A DNA stretch of 22,095 nt from Streptosporangiaceae bacterium (GTDB taxonomy: Bacteria; Actinomycetota; Actinomycetes; Streptosporangiales; Streptosporangiaceae): positions 1-22,095 of the forward strand of contig JASHQP010000292.1 in assembly GCA_030039095.1 (NCBI GenBank), given 5' to 3'. This document shows, one piece after another, positions 1-7,443 of this stretch. The notes under the pieces were generated by a model that was given only the letters and a program-made list of their open reading frames with translations, searched no databases and was not told where the DNA came from. Position 1 is the first letter of the stretch. Every line of letters starts with the position of its first letter. The position numbers and the translations under genes are program-made.

Positions 1-126
1 GTCCAGCAGCGACATGAACAGGCCGATCAGCAGCACCGCCATGGAGAGCCACCGGCGCGGGAAAAGTTCCGGCGGGCCGGCCGGGTTCGGGGCAGAGCCA
101 GGAATCAGCTGGCTTGACAGATTCAT
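1..126 (-). CDS. MFS drug exporter, N-terminal fragment (cut by window edge)
   Basis: This is the first 42 codons of a minus-strand gene that runs off the left edge. After a polar Pro/Gly-rich leader of about 25 residues comes a basic RRWLSM stretch followed by the hydrophobic AVLLIGLFMSLLD. That is the usual opening of the first transmembrane helix in DHA2 (EmrB/QacA-type, 14-helix) major facilitator exporters, where the helix ends in an Asp shortly before a TTIVNVALP-like motif. The ATG at 126 lies 7 bases below a good -10 box, which fits a leaderless or nearly leaderless mRNA. The gene is divergent from an HxlR regulator 54 bp away, a common arrangement in which the regulator controls the exporter. 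The substrate cannot be told from this fragment. Another membrane protein family is possible but less likely. Confidence 0.7.
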   Translation of the reverse strand, partial: MNLSSQLIPGSAPNPAGPPELFPRRWLSMAVLLIGLFMSLLD

Positions 127-133
127 AGCCAGG

Positions 134-162
134 ACCCTACGAGCTGGCTACCAATTGGTCAA
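134..162 (-). promoter_or_regulatory. Promoter of the MFS gene
   Basis: On the minus strand a TTGACC -35 (162 to 157), a 17-base spacer and a TAGGGT -10 (139 to 134) precede the MFS ATG at 126. The predicted transcript starts at or within a few bases of the ATG. On the plus strand TATCGT at 169-174 sits 6 bases before the HxlR ATG and could be its -10, but no good -35 goes with it. Confidence 0.5.
150..159. promoter_or_regulatory. Candidate HxlR operator
   Basis: ACCAATTGGT is a perfect 10-bp palindrome. It is flanked by CTGGCT (144-149) and AGCCAG (162-167), which continue the symmetry with a 2-base offset. It overlaps the MFS -35 box, so a dimeric winged-helix protein bound here would block the exporter promoter and could also autoregulate the HxlR gene. 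The assignment rests on position and symmetry only. Confidence 0.45.
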
Positions 163-180
163 GCCAGGTATCGTGTCACC

Positions 181-672
181 ATGACCAAGTACGCGACGCC
201 GATGCCCGAGGCCGCTGCGCTGCGCGCCGAGTGGTGCCCGATATCCCGCTCGCTGGACGCCGTCTCGCACCGATCAGCGTTCCTCGTCATGCGCGAGGCG
301 TTCTACGGCACGACCCGGTTCGACGATTTCGCCGCCCGCGCGGGCGTCAGCGAGCAGATCGCGGCGGCCCGGCTCCGGTCCCTCGTGGCCGAGGGCCTGC
401 TCGAACGCCGCCCCTACCAGGAACCCGGGCAGCGCACTCGCTACGAGTACCACCTGACCGAGTCGGGGAGAGAGTTCTACCCCGTCATCGCCGCGATGTC
501 CCTCTGGAGCTCACGCTGGAGGGGACCCGCCGTCGCACAGCTCCAGCACCGCGACTGCGGGGCACCGATGCGGGTGACCCTGGAATGCGAGCGCGGCCAC
601 CACGACCTCACCGCCGCCGAGATCGAAGTCAGCCCGGCCAGGCAGCGCAGCAGCCAGACGCCGCAGAGCTGA
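181..672 (+). CDS. HxlR-family winged-helix transcriptional regulator
   Basis: A 163-residue protein. Residues 18-100 match the HxlR/MarR-like winged helix: W18-C19-P20-I with the conserved Cys, then the REAFYGTTRFDDF helix region, the recognition-helix segment around VSEQIAAARLRSLV, and the wing LLERRPYQEPGQRTRYEYHLT. A C-terminal segment with RDCGAPMRVTLECERGH resembles the tail found in longer actinobacterial members. HxlR proteins are dimeric repressors or activators that often control adjacent detoxification or efflux genes and respond to reactive or aromatic compounds. The divergent MFS exporter fits that role. The ATG at 181 was chosen because a TATCGT box lies 6 bases upstream (leaderless style) and the HxlR core begins soon after. 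The ligand is unknown. Confidence 0.88.
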   Translation: MTKYATPMPEAAALRAEWCPISRSLDAVSHRSAFLVMREAFYGTTRFDDFAARAGVSEQIAAARLRSLVAEGLLERRPYQEPGQRTRYEYHLTESGREFYPVIAAMSLWSSRWRGPAVAQLQHRDCGAPMRVTLECERGHHDLTAAEIEVSPARQRSSQTPQS

Positions 673-1194
673 CCCCTCCCCCGCGGCCAGCCGGACCGGG
701 ACGTCGGCGCATAAAGACTTTCGAAGCATGGCGCTCAAGCGTCGCGACTCGCGCCTTATCCTCGGCACCCCGAACCGCCTGGTCGGCCTGTATCGGGAGA
801 TGTTCTGCACGGCCAGGCTGACATTTACCTACTACTTTGATAGGCATTCTTAATCGGCGTTCCGTGCGCATTAACTGCCAACGGCGATGCTGAGCGGCGG
901 AACGTCATGGTTATCGGCCAGCACCGCAGGATGCGAGTACCCATGCGAATGACCGCATGACCATGCGCCTGTCGAACGCGCGTATTCGGCATGGCAGCGG
1001 GCTTACGATGCGCCACAACCACTTCATCTGCTCGCCTGGGCTGATCAGCGCCAAAGAGTCGTCGGCCGCGCGGTCGACGGCCAAGAATGCGCCCCACTGT
1101 GACAGCAGTAGCACGAGGTAGGCGCGATGCCCGCCGCCGGCATCGGGTCATCTCGCGTGGGCGGATCCAGCTCGCATTCGTTACGCAGCCGCGC
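673..1194. other. Intergenic region without a convincing gene
   Basis: These 522 bp lie between the convergent ends of the HxlR gene and the cyclodeaminase-like gene. The stretch from about 715 to 1020 is visibly richer in A+T than the surroundings. The only frame with some protein-like character is on the minus strand (1114 to 911): it reads LLLSQWGAFLAVDRAADDS near its start, but I recognise no family, it has no clear ribosome binding site and it lacks the codon bias of the neighbours. It may be a decayed gene or chance. No tRNA, hairpin terminator or repeat was found. Confidence 0.4.
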
Positions 1195-2106
1195 CTATCG
1201 GCGGGCCGACCGCAGCAGCGCTACGGCGACCGCGATCTCGGTCCCGGCGAGGCCCACGGAGCAGAACAGCGTGATCTCGTCCACGTTCTGCCTGGCCGGG
1301 GTCGCCCCGGCGGCCGCGGCGCCGAGCGCGCCCATGCGGTCGCGTGCTGGCCCGGACAGGAAGAAGGGCCTGGGGTAGGCATCGATCTGGGCCGGGGAGT
1401 CGGTGAGGATCAGGCCGGCGCGCTCGGCCAGGTCGGCCGGGCATTCGTGCGCTCCGGTCTGCTTCGGGCCGAGCGTGGTCACGTGGGCCCCGGCGGCCAC
1501 CCAGCCGGCCTCGATCACCGGAGTCGTGCTCGACGTCGCGAGGAGCACGATGTCGGCACCGGCGACCGCGGCCCGGGGATCGGGAACGGTGGCGGCCGGC
1601 AGGCCGAGCTCGGAGCGCGCCCGGCGGGCGAACGCTTCCCGGCGTGCCGGGTCACGGCCGTAGACACGGACCTCGCGCAGCGAGCGGGCGGCCCGGATCG
1701 CCCACAGCTGGGTCCAGGCCTGCCGGCCGGTGCCGATCAGCCCGAGCGTGCCCGCGCCCGGGCCGGCCATCACGTCGACGGCGACCGCGCCGATCGCGCC
1801 GGTTCGCGCGGCACCAAGGAAATCCCCGGTGATCGCGCCGTCGATTCTCCCGGTGGCGTCGTCGTAGACGACAGTTATCTGGTCGTCGTGGTCTGACGGC
1901 ATGGTCCCGTACACCCGGAATCCATAGCCCGTGCCGGCAAGACGGCCGACCGTGAACATCAGGTCCCCGTCACCGAGAGCGGCGCCCAGCCTCGGCGGCG
2001 CGATGAGTCCGCCGGCGTGATGCGCGATCAGGCTCTCGCGCACCGCCGCGATCGCCATTTCCGGGTCCAGCAGCCGCCGGACGTCCGCGTCCTCGAGGAT
2101 CAGCAC
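1195..2106 (-). CDS. Ornithine cyclodeaminase / mu-crystallin family NAD(P)-dependent enzyme
   Basis: A 303-residue protein of normal length for the family, starting at GTG 2106; an in-frame TGA lies only four codons upstream, so longer starts are excluded. Features in order: the N-terminal LILEDADVRRLLDP opening, RTGA at 101-104 (the family's substrate-carboxylate Arg), a Rossmann nucleotide motif LGLIGTGRQA at 121-130, a VLLATSSTTPVI segment, and a C-terminal FCSVGLAGTEIAVA. Family members deaminate ornithine to proline or act as alanine dehydrogenases or ketimine reductases, so the substrate is uncertain. The usual Lys of the GxKxV segment appears as Arg (R64 in YGFRVYGTMP), which suggests the substrate may not be ornithine. 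It faces the HxlR gene and stands next to a pseudogene, so no pathway context helps. An amino-acid or imine reductase role is the safest reading. Confidence 0.85.
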   Translation of the reverse strand: MLILEDADVRRLLDPEMAIAAVRESLIAHHAGGLIAPPRLGAALGDGDLMFTVGRLAGTGYGFRVYGTMPSDHDDQITVVYDDATGRIDGAITGDFLGAARTGAIGAVAVDVMAGPGAGTLGLIGTGRQAWTQLWAIRAARSLREVRVYGRDPARREAFARRARSELGLPAATVPDPRAAVAGADIVLLATSSTTPVIEAGWVAAGAHVTTLGPKQTGAHECPADLAERAGLILTDSPAQIDAYPRPFFLSGPARDRMGALGAAAAGATPARQNVDEITLFCSVGLAGTEIAVAVALLRSARR

Positions 2107-2233
2107 CAGGACATCATCTCAGCGGGCGGCGGCGAGCAGGTCGCGCCGGTGCCGCAGCGACCAGCGACGCGCCCGGGCGACCGGCTCCGCGACCCTGTTC
2201 CAGTGGTCGGCGAAGCCCTGGTGCCCGGCGCGG

Positions 2234-2936
2234 CTAGCGAGCGGGACGATCCCCGTCAGCTCGGTCAGCCAGGCTGAGCAGGGCGCGGGCCAGGCTCGCA
2301 TGAGTGATAAGGCCATGGAACATTTCTCCTCGGATTGCGGCGAGGACCGCCGGGGTCTTGGCAACGCCGCAGGCCACACAAAGGACGAACGGGATCCGCC
2401 CGAGCGCCGCGGCCGGAGTGACGATCATGCGGCTGTCCAGCGGAGTGGCGACGGGCCTGCCGTCCTCCCCGAGGAACACCCCGGCCAGTTCGGCGCGCAC
2501 GCCTAGTTCCGCCAGAGCCTCGCGCTCCCCAGGCGTGATCGCGTCGTAGATCGTGGAGTGGCCGGGCGCCCAGGCTCCGAGCGCGACCACGGCCGGGGGG
2601 CACGGCGCCGGTGAGCTGGACGATCGGGCAGGGTGGCAGCCTGGTCAGCGCCGCGGCCAGCCCGCTCAGCGTGCGCGACCAGGACATGCCGACGACGTCG
2701 GCGGGGGTGATCAGATCCATCAGCGCCTGGCCGGCGGCCTCGCCCAGGCGGCGGCGCAGCGCGGTCTCGTCGTTGCCGGGGACGTTGAACACGAACGCCT
2801 GCTCGAGCCCGAAGGCCGCGCACAGCTCGGCCGAAGGGCCCGCGTCCAGAGTGCCCCCGGGCAGCCCGATCTCCCCGTTCACCCTGGACCAGTTTCCCGA
2901 GGCGCTGGACAACGTCCGGGCCGGGAAGGGGATCAA
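2234..2936 (-). pseudogene. Remnant of a SorC/DeoR-type sugar-binding transcriptional regulator
   Basis: Two frames together give a broken SorC-type effector domain. From 2936 the frame reads GEIGLPGGTLDAGPSAELCAAF, GLEQAFVFNVPGNDE and ITPADVVGMSWSRTL to about 2590 (PCPIVQLTGAVP). A second frame then continues with VALGAWAPGHSTIYDAI, GEDGRPVATPLDSRMIV and LITHASLARALL to its stop at 2234. In SorC proteins roughly 50-60 residues separate the QLTG strand from the VALG strand; they are missing, and the deletion also shifts the frame. The N-terminal helix-turn-helix is absent too: an in-frame stop precedes codon 1 and the upp gene begins just beyond. The protein could not bind DNA, so this is a decayed regulator. 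The 127 bp between it and the reductase gene hold an open frame in phase with that gene that ends at 2119; I do not recognise it. Confidence 0.85.
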
Positions 2937-2944
2937 GGTTCAGG

Positions 2945-2960
2945 TGGCGCCGTAGCGCCA
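2945..2960 (+). promoter_or_regulatory. Small inverted repeat upstream of upp
   Basis: TGGCGC, a CGTA loop, then GCGCCA form a perfect 6-bp stem 19 bases before the upp ATG. It could be an operator or a leader hairpin. No convincing -35/-10 pair was found; CACACT at 2968-2973 has leaderless-type spacing but matches weakly. Confidence 0.25.
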
Positions 2961-2979
2961 GGCCCGCCACACTACGGGC

Positions 2980-3621
2980 ATGCAGACGCTGGTAGCCGAT
3001 CACCCGCTCGTGGCGCACAAACTGACGGTGCTGCGGGACCAGAGCACCGACACCCCCACCTTCCGCGGGCTCACCGACGAGCTCGTGACCCTGCTCGCGT
3101 ACGAGGCGACGCGCTACGTGCGGACCGAGCCGGTCTCGGTGACCACCCCGGTCGCGGCGGCCACCGGCGTGAAGCTGGCCTCCCCCAACCCGCTCGTGGT
3201 CCCGGTGCTGCGGGCGGGCATCGGGATGCTCGACGGCATGACCCGGCTGCTGCCCAGCGCCGACGTCGGGTTCGTCGGGCTGGCCAGGGACGAGGAGACG
3301 CTCGTCGCCTCGACCTATGCGGCCCGGCTGCCGGAGGACCTCACCGGGCGGGACGCCTTCGTGCTCGACCCGATGCTGGCCACCGGCGGCACGCTGGAGA
3401 CCGTGGTCGGCATGCTCGTGTCGCGCGGCGCCGCCGCGGTCACGGCCATCTGCCTGCTCTCCGCCCCGGAGGGGGTGGCGAGGCTGGAGGCGGCGTACCC
3501 GAACGATGACCCTGTCCCGGTCCGCGTCGTCACCGCGGGGATGGACGAGCGGCTCAACGACCGCGGCTACATCGTCCCCGGCCTCGGCGACGCCGGCGAC
3601 CGCCTGTTCGGCGCGATCTGA
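2980..3621 (+). CDS. upp: Uracil phosphoribosyltransferase
   Basis: The protein is 213 residues, the normal size for UPRTase, which makes UMP from uracil and phosphoribosyl pyrophosphate in cytosolic pyrimidine salvage. It shows [13 protein letters not shown] at the start, the [14 protein letters not shown] segment, the PRPP-binding loop [11 protein letters not shown] around residue 130, and the uracil-binding C-terminus [13 protein letters not shown] near residues 195-207. All key motifs are intact. The ATG at 2980 gives the family's usual N-terminus and no good upstream start exists. It stands alone on the plus strand between the SorC remnant and the convergent peptide operon, so it is probably a housekeeping gene rather than part of the neighbouring system. 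Confidence 0.96.
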   Translation: MQTLVADHPLVAHKLTVLRDQSTDTPTFRGLTDELVTLLAYEATRYVRTEPVSVTTPVAAATGVKLASPNPLVVPVLRAGIGMLDGMTRLLPSADVGFVGLARDEETLVASTYAARLPEDLTGRDAFVLDPMLATGGTLETVVGMLVSRGAAAVTAICLLSAPEGVARLEAAYPNDDPVPVRVVTAGMDERLNDRGYIVPGLGDAGDRLFGAI

Positions 3622-3623
3622 CC

Positions 3624-3640
3624 CGCGGCCGTGAGCCGCG
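3624..3640. terminator. Weak hairpin between upp and the peptide operon
   Basis: CGCGGC and GCCGCG form a 6-bp stem around a 5-base loop, three bases after the upp stop codon. No T-run follows on either strand, so it would be at best an actinobacterial U-less terminator. Confidence 0.3.
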
Positions 3641-3651
3641 CACCGCCATCC

Positions 3652-3687
3652 GTCAGCGCACTCTGCGGCGTCAGCGCACTGTGCCAG
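3652..3687. repeat. Two-copy 18-bp tandem repeat at the 3' end of the D-aminopeptidase gene
   Basis: GTCAGCGCACT followed by C/G and TG occurs at 3652 and again at 3670, exactly 18 bp apart. The second copy contains the stop codon of the minus-strand D-aminopeptidase gene; the first lies just beyond it. It looks like a local duplication of the gene's last codons. Confidence 0.6.
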
Positions 3688-4483
3688 CGATCGTGCCGAT
3701 CACCTCCGTCAGCGCGGAGACGTCGAGGAAAGTGTCGCTGGTAAAGCTGACCGTAACCGGTCCCTCGCGGCTGACGCCGGGAAGTGTGGCTGCCGTCCCT
3801 GCCTGTGCCGCGTTGCGCAGTGTCAGGCGGATGGTGAACGGTGGCTCGACCCGGTACGGCTCGAGCTTGTCAAACTCTTCCACGGCCTGTCTGGCGGCAG
3901 CCCGGATCCGCCGGCCGGCCGCTTTGGGCCCAAGGCAGCGTGCGCTGAACGTGTCGATCGCGTACTTCACAACCGCCGTCTTGACCGACGGAAACTGCTT
4001 CTCCACCTCGGCGCAGATGACGTCGTCGCCGGAGACGAGGCCTACGGGGACGCCGTACACACCGGCCATCGTGGCGCCCAGTCTCGCCTCTGAGGCGGGC
4101 TCCCCGTTGAGCTCGACGGAAGTGAATGCACCACAGAGCGTGTGTGCGAGCACCCCGGCCTCCCCGGCCCTGGCGTGATAGCCGACGAAGAAGACCAGGT
4201 CGCAAGCCTGGACCCCCTCCATCATCACCAGCGGTTTGTACAGTCCGCTGATCATCTCGGCTCGCTCGTCCAGGTCCTCCAGGAGGATGTTGCGCATGCC
4301 GTCATGGGCCTCGTTCACCACCACGCTGGTCGCCCCGGCATCGAACGCACCCTCAATCGCGGCGTTCACATCAGCCGTGAGCAGCTTGCGGAAACGCTCG
4401 TAAGCCGGCTGGCCGGGCTCGACGTCGGCCGAGCCGGTGACACCGGTCGCGCCTTCCATGTCTGCCGAGATGAGGACTCGCAT
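3671..4483 (-). CDS. dppA: D-aminopeptidase, peptidase family M55 (DppA type)
   Basis: The 270-residue protein matches the length and metal ligands of Bacillus subtilis DppA, a zinc D-aminopeptidase that releases N-terminal D-amino acids from short peptides such as D-Ala-D-Ala. The N-terminus ISADMEGATG supplies D8 and E10, NEAHD supplies H60, GYHA supplies H103 and SEARLG supplies E132, all at or within one residue of the DppA positions. H114 in LAHTL matches the proposed catalytic His. There is no signal peptide, so it should act in the cytoplasm on imported peptides. It is the last gene of the operon, 5 bp behind the second transporter ATPase, and GGAAAGG precedes the ATG at 4483. In Bacillus the equivalent gene is first in the dpp operon. 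Some M55 members prefer other substrates, so D-specificity is inferred from family and context. Confidence 0.92.
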   Translation of the reverse strand: MRVLISADMEGATGVTGSADVEPGQPAYERFRKLLTADVNAAIEGAFDAGATSVVVNEAHDGMRNILLEDLDERAEMISGLYKPLVMMEGVQACDLVFFVGYHARAGEAGVLAHTLCGAFTSVELNGEPASEARLGATMAGVYGVPVGLVSGDDVICAEVEKQFPSVKTAVVKYAIDTFSARCLGPKAAGRRIRAAARQAVEEFDKLEPYRVEPPFTIRLTLRNAAQAGTAATLPGVSREGPVTVSFTSDTFLDVSALTEVIGTIAGTVR

Positions 4484-4488
4484 GCGAA

Positions 4489-5538
4489 TCAGCCTTTCCG
4501 AGAGGGCGGTTGCAGCACAGCAGCGTTTTCGTGGCCCGCTGCCCAGGCAAAGTGGCAGGCGGCCTGGTGGTTGACGTCGGCCGGGTCAGGCAGCAGCGCA
4601 GGATCCTCGTGCTCGCAGATCTGCTGTCCGATGGGGCAGCGAGCACGGAACCTGCAGCCGGCTGGCAGCAGGATGGGGCTCGGTGGATCACCGGTCAGCG
4701 CCGGCGCCGCGCTTACCCGGCCTGGCGCAAGGCGGGGGACCGCCTGGATGAGCGCCTTCGTGTAAGGGTGTCGTGGATCGGCGAAGATCTGCTCGGTCGG
4801 CCCGGTCTCGACGATCCTGCCGAGGTACATGACCATCGTCCGTTCGCACATGTGCCGGACGATCGCCATGTTGTGGGTGATCAGCATGAGCGTGAGGCCC
4901 AGGTCCCGGCGCAGGTCGGCCAGCAGGTTCACCACGGTGGCCTGGACCGACACGTCGAGCGCCGACACCGGCTCGTCGGCGATGAGCACCTCGGGCTCCA
5001 CGGCCAGTGCCCTGGCTATGCTGACCCGCTGCCGCTGGCCACCGGATAGCTGCCTGGGGAAGGCATCTGCTAGCTGCTGGTCAAGGCGAACAAGGTCAAG
5101 GAGCTCGCGGAACCGCTGGTCCACCTTCTTCGACGGGAGGCTGTGATGCACCCGGAGAACCTCTGTCACTGCCTGCTGCACGGTCATTCTCGGGTTGAGC
5201 GAGGAATAGGGATCCTGGAAGATCACCTGGGCGGTCCGTGCGGCGGCCGCCGAGCGGCTCGAGCCTGCCTGCGCCGGCTTGCCGGCCAGTCTCACCTCTC
5301 CTGCAGTTGGCCTCAGCAACCCGGTGATGCACCGGCCGAGCGTCGACTTTCCGCAGCCAGACTCGCCGACGAGCCCTACGGACTCACCACGCTCGATCAA
5401 GAGGTCGACGCCATCGACCGCCCGGACGGCGGCAGCCTTGCCGGTGCCCGCCCGGCCAAGCCTGGCTCGCTTGAGCGGGAAATGCATCTGCAGTCCGCGG
5501 ACCTCGATCATGGGTGCAGTCATGTGCGTGCGCGTCAT
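4489..5538 (-). CDS. dppF: Dipeptide/oligopeptide ABC transporter ATPase (DppF/OppF type)
   Basis: A 349-residue ATPase that would power peptide uptake from the cytoplasmic face as one half of a heterodimer. It contains Walker [10 protein letters not shown] (58-66), Q-loop FQDPYSSLNPRM, the ABC signature LSGGQRQR (164-171), Walker B VLIADEP (184-190) with D-loop SALDVS, and a switch His in LITHN. The C-terminal oligopeptide/dipeptide extension carries HPYTKALIQAVP and the Cys motif CRFRARCP. The SSLNPRM and VPRL features are typical of the F subunit. The ATG at 5538 overlaps the stop of the preceding ATPase gene by 4 bp, which indicates translational coupling. An alternative start four codons in (ATGACTGCA, MTAP) is possible. 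Confidence 0.93.
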   Translation of the reverse strand: MTRTHMTAPMIEVRGLQMHFPLKRARLGRAGTGKAAAVRAVDGVDLLIERGESVGLVGESGCGKSTLGRCITGLLRPTAGEVRLAGKPAQAGSSRSAAAARTAQVIFQDPYSSLNPRMTVQQAVTEVLRVHHSLPSKKVDQRFRELLDLVRLDQQLADAFPRQLSGGQRQRVSIARALAVEPEVLIADEPVSALDVSVQATVVNLLADLRRDLGLTLMLITHNMAIVRHMCERTMVMYLGRIVETGPTEQIFADPRHPYTKALIQAVPRLAPGRVSAAPALTGDPPSPILLPAGCRFRARCPIGQQICEHEDPALLPDPADVNHQAACHFAWAAGHENAAVLQPPSRKG

Positions 5539-6581
5539 CTCTCCGAGCTCATCCGGAGCTCATCGGTGTCTGCGATGACGGGACTGTCGGCCACGGCTTC
5601 GCGCACGTTTGTCCAGTGGATGCACGACGTGGCCCGGCCGCCGTCGATTTCGATCAGCGGGAAGGCGCCAGTGGCGCAGTCGTCACGGGCCAGGTCGCAG
5701 CGGGCACGAAAGCGGCAGCCGTCGGGCGGGGAGGCCAGGTCGGGCGGGATGCCTGGGATCGACGCCAGCGCGCCCTTCACGTTGTCGAAATCCGGCACCG
5801 CGCGCAGCAGCCCGAGGGTGTACGGATGCCGCGGCTGGGTGAACACCGTCGCGACGGTCCCGTTCTCGACCACCTGTGCCGCGTACATGACCGACACCCT
5901 GGTGCAGATCTGGGACACCACCGCCAGGTCGTGAGTCACGAAGATCAGGCCGACTCCAGAGGAAGCCCGCAGCTCCAGGAGGAGCTTCAGTATCTGATCC
6001 TGGATTGTGACGTCCAGTGCGGTGGTGGGCTCATCGCACAGGATGAGCTCAGGCCCTGATGACAGGGCAATGGCTATCATTACCCGCTGGCGGAGCCCAC
6101 CGGAGAGCTCGTGCGGGTAGGAGTGGAACCGCCGGGCTGCGTCCGGGATGCCGACCCGTCGCATGAGTTCGAGCGCTTCCGAGCGCCCGGACCGCCGCGA
6201 AACCCCGAGGTGAGCGACAGGGCCCTCGGCGATCTGCTCGCCAACCGGCATCACCGGGTTGAGGGCGGTCATGGGCTCCTGGAAGACCATGCTGATGGAC
6301 CGCCCACGGACGTCCCGGAGCCTGCGCGCGTCAAGCTCGCGCAGATCGGTGCCGCGAAACAGTACCCGTCCGCCGGTGACTCGTCCTCCCCTGGGCAGCA
6401 GGCCGAGGATGGCGCGAAGGGTCATGCTCTTGCCGCACCCGGACTCGCCAACCAGCCCGACGGCCTCGCCTTCCTGAACGTCGAACGAGACGCCGTCTAC
6501 CGCCACGATGGTGCCGCGCGGCGTTGCGATCTCCACGTGCAGGTCCTGAACCGCGAGCAGCGGGGTCGTCATCGTCATCAC
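5535..6581 (-). CDS. dppD: Dipeptide/oligopeptide ABC transporter ATPase (DppD/OppD type)
   Basis: A 348-residue ATPase pairing with the downstream DppF-like protein. It shows Walker A GESGCGKS (45-52), Q-loop [13 protein letters not shown], the signature ELSGGLRQR (158-166), Walker [13 protein letters not shown] (179-190), the switch His in FVTHDL, and the C-terminal extension with [12 protein letters not shown] and [14 protein letters not shown]. The signature LSGGL rather than LSGGQ and the MTALNPVM loop are characteristic of D subunits. Both ends overlap the neighbouring genes by 4 bp (ATGA), so the permease and the two ATPases should be made in fixed proportions. A start at the second Met is equally possible. 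Confidence 0.93.
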   Translation of the reverse strand: MMTMTTPLLAVQDLHVEIATPRGTIVAVDGVSFDVQEGEAVGLVGESGCGKSMTLRAILGLLPRGGRVTGGRVLFRGTDLRELDARRLRDVRGRSISMVFQEPMTALNPVMPVGEQIAEGPVAHLGVSRRSGRSEALELMRRVGIPDAARRFHSYPHELSGGLRQRVMIAIALSSGPELILCDEPTTALDVTIQDQILKLLLELRASSGVGLIFVTHDLAVVSQICTRVSVMYAAQVVENGTVATVFTQPRHPYTLGLLRAVPDFDNVKGALASIPGIPPDLASPPDGCRFRARCDLARDDCATGAFPLIEIDGGRATSCIHWTNVREAVADSPVIADTDELRMSSER

Positions 6582-7441
6582 TCCGGCCGGAGCATGTCGG
6601 CGAGTCCGTCGCCCAGCAGCGAGAGCCCGATGCCGGTAATGACGACGGCGATGCCGGGAATCGTCGCCAGCTGCCAGCTGGTGGTGATGAAGGCTTGGCC
6701 ATCAGAGATCATCGACCCCCATTCCGGTGTCGGCGGCTGGACGCCAAGCCCGAGGTAGCCGAGGGTCACGATGGTCAGAATCGTGAAAATAATGTCAGAC
6801 ATCGAGTATACGATCGCCTGTGTTATGACATTAGGAATGAGGTGCCTGATCATTATGCGGCTGTGCCGATAGCCGAGAGCACGCGCGGCCAGGATATATT
6901 CCTGCCTTTTCGCGATTATTATCTCACCTCGGATTATCCAGGTGTAGGACACCCAGTCGGTGACGGTCATGGCGATGTAGATGCTCTTGGTGCCCGGTCC
7001 GAGAACGAAAACGAGCGCAATCAGCAGTACGAAGAACGGGAACGCCAGGACGATATCGACGGCACGCATAACGATCGCGTCGGCCCAGCCACCGAAATAT
7101 CCTGCGATGCAGCCGATGGTCGTGCCCAGAAGAAACGGGAACAAAACGGCGAGAACGCCGACCTCCAGATCGATCCGCGCACCGTACAGCAACCTGGACC
7201 AGACATCCCTGCCCAGTTGATCGGTGCCGAGAAAGTGCTGCGCGGACGGGCCCAGGAGGCCTTCGTTGGGGTTCTGCGTCACGGGATTGTACTTGGTGAA
7301 CAGCGGTGCGCCCACGGCCAGGATGACAAGAATGCCGATGATGGCGGCCCCGGCGATGAGCGATGCTGGGACACGGCGGCGTCGGCGCGCGGCCACCCCG
7401 GCCCGGGCCGGTGGCATCGTGGCTAGCTTGACATCGGCCAT
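6578..7441 (-). CDS. dppC: Peptide ABC transporter permease (DppC/OppC type)
   Basis: A 287-residue inner-membrane permease. After a basic cytoplasmic N-terminus (RRRRRVP) comes the first membrane helix (about residues 27-48), then the OppC_N-type periplasmic segment with HFLGTDQLGRDVWSRLLYGAR, a hallmark of DppC/OppC. Several more helices follow, and the ATPase-contacting EAA loop reads EYILAARALGYRHSRIMIRH. The C-terminus LGYLGLGVQPPTPEWGSMI is also typical. The ATG at 7441 was chosen because it begins 2 bp after the DppB stop and gives the expected length; the same frame stays open further upstream but only by reading through dppB out of phase. The codons for LSLLGDGLADMLRP end in a 4-bp overlap with dppD. 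Confidence 0.93.
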   Translation of the reverse strand: MADVKLATMPPARAGVAARRRRRVPASLIAGAAIIGILVILAVGAPLFTKYNPVTQNPNEGLLGPSAQHFLGTDQLGRDVWSRLLYGARIDLEVGVLAVLFPFLLGTTIGCIAGYFGGWADAIVMRAVDIVLAFPFFVLLIALVFVLGPGTKSIYIAMTVTDWVSYTWIIRGEIIIAKRQEYILAARALGYRHSRIMIRHLIPNVITQAIVYSMSDIIFTILTIVTLGYLGLGVQPPTPEWGSMISDGQAFITTSWQLATIPGIAVVITGIGLSLLGDGLADMLRPE

Positions 7442-7443
7442 GG

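Noticed and set aside
3652..3687. Possible CRISPR-like or terminator repeat
   Set aside because: Only two copies with an 18-bp period, no spacers and no dyad symmetry. It is a simple tandem duplication at a gene end.
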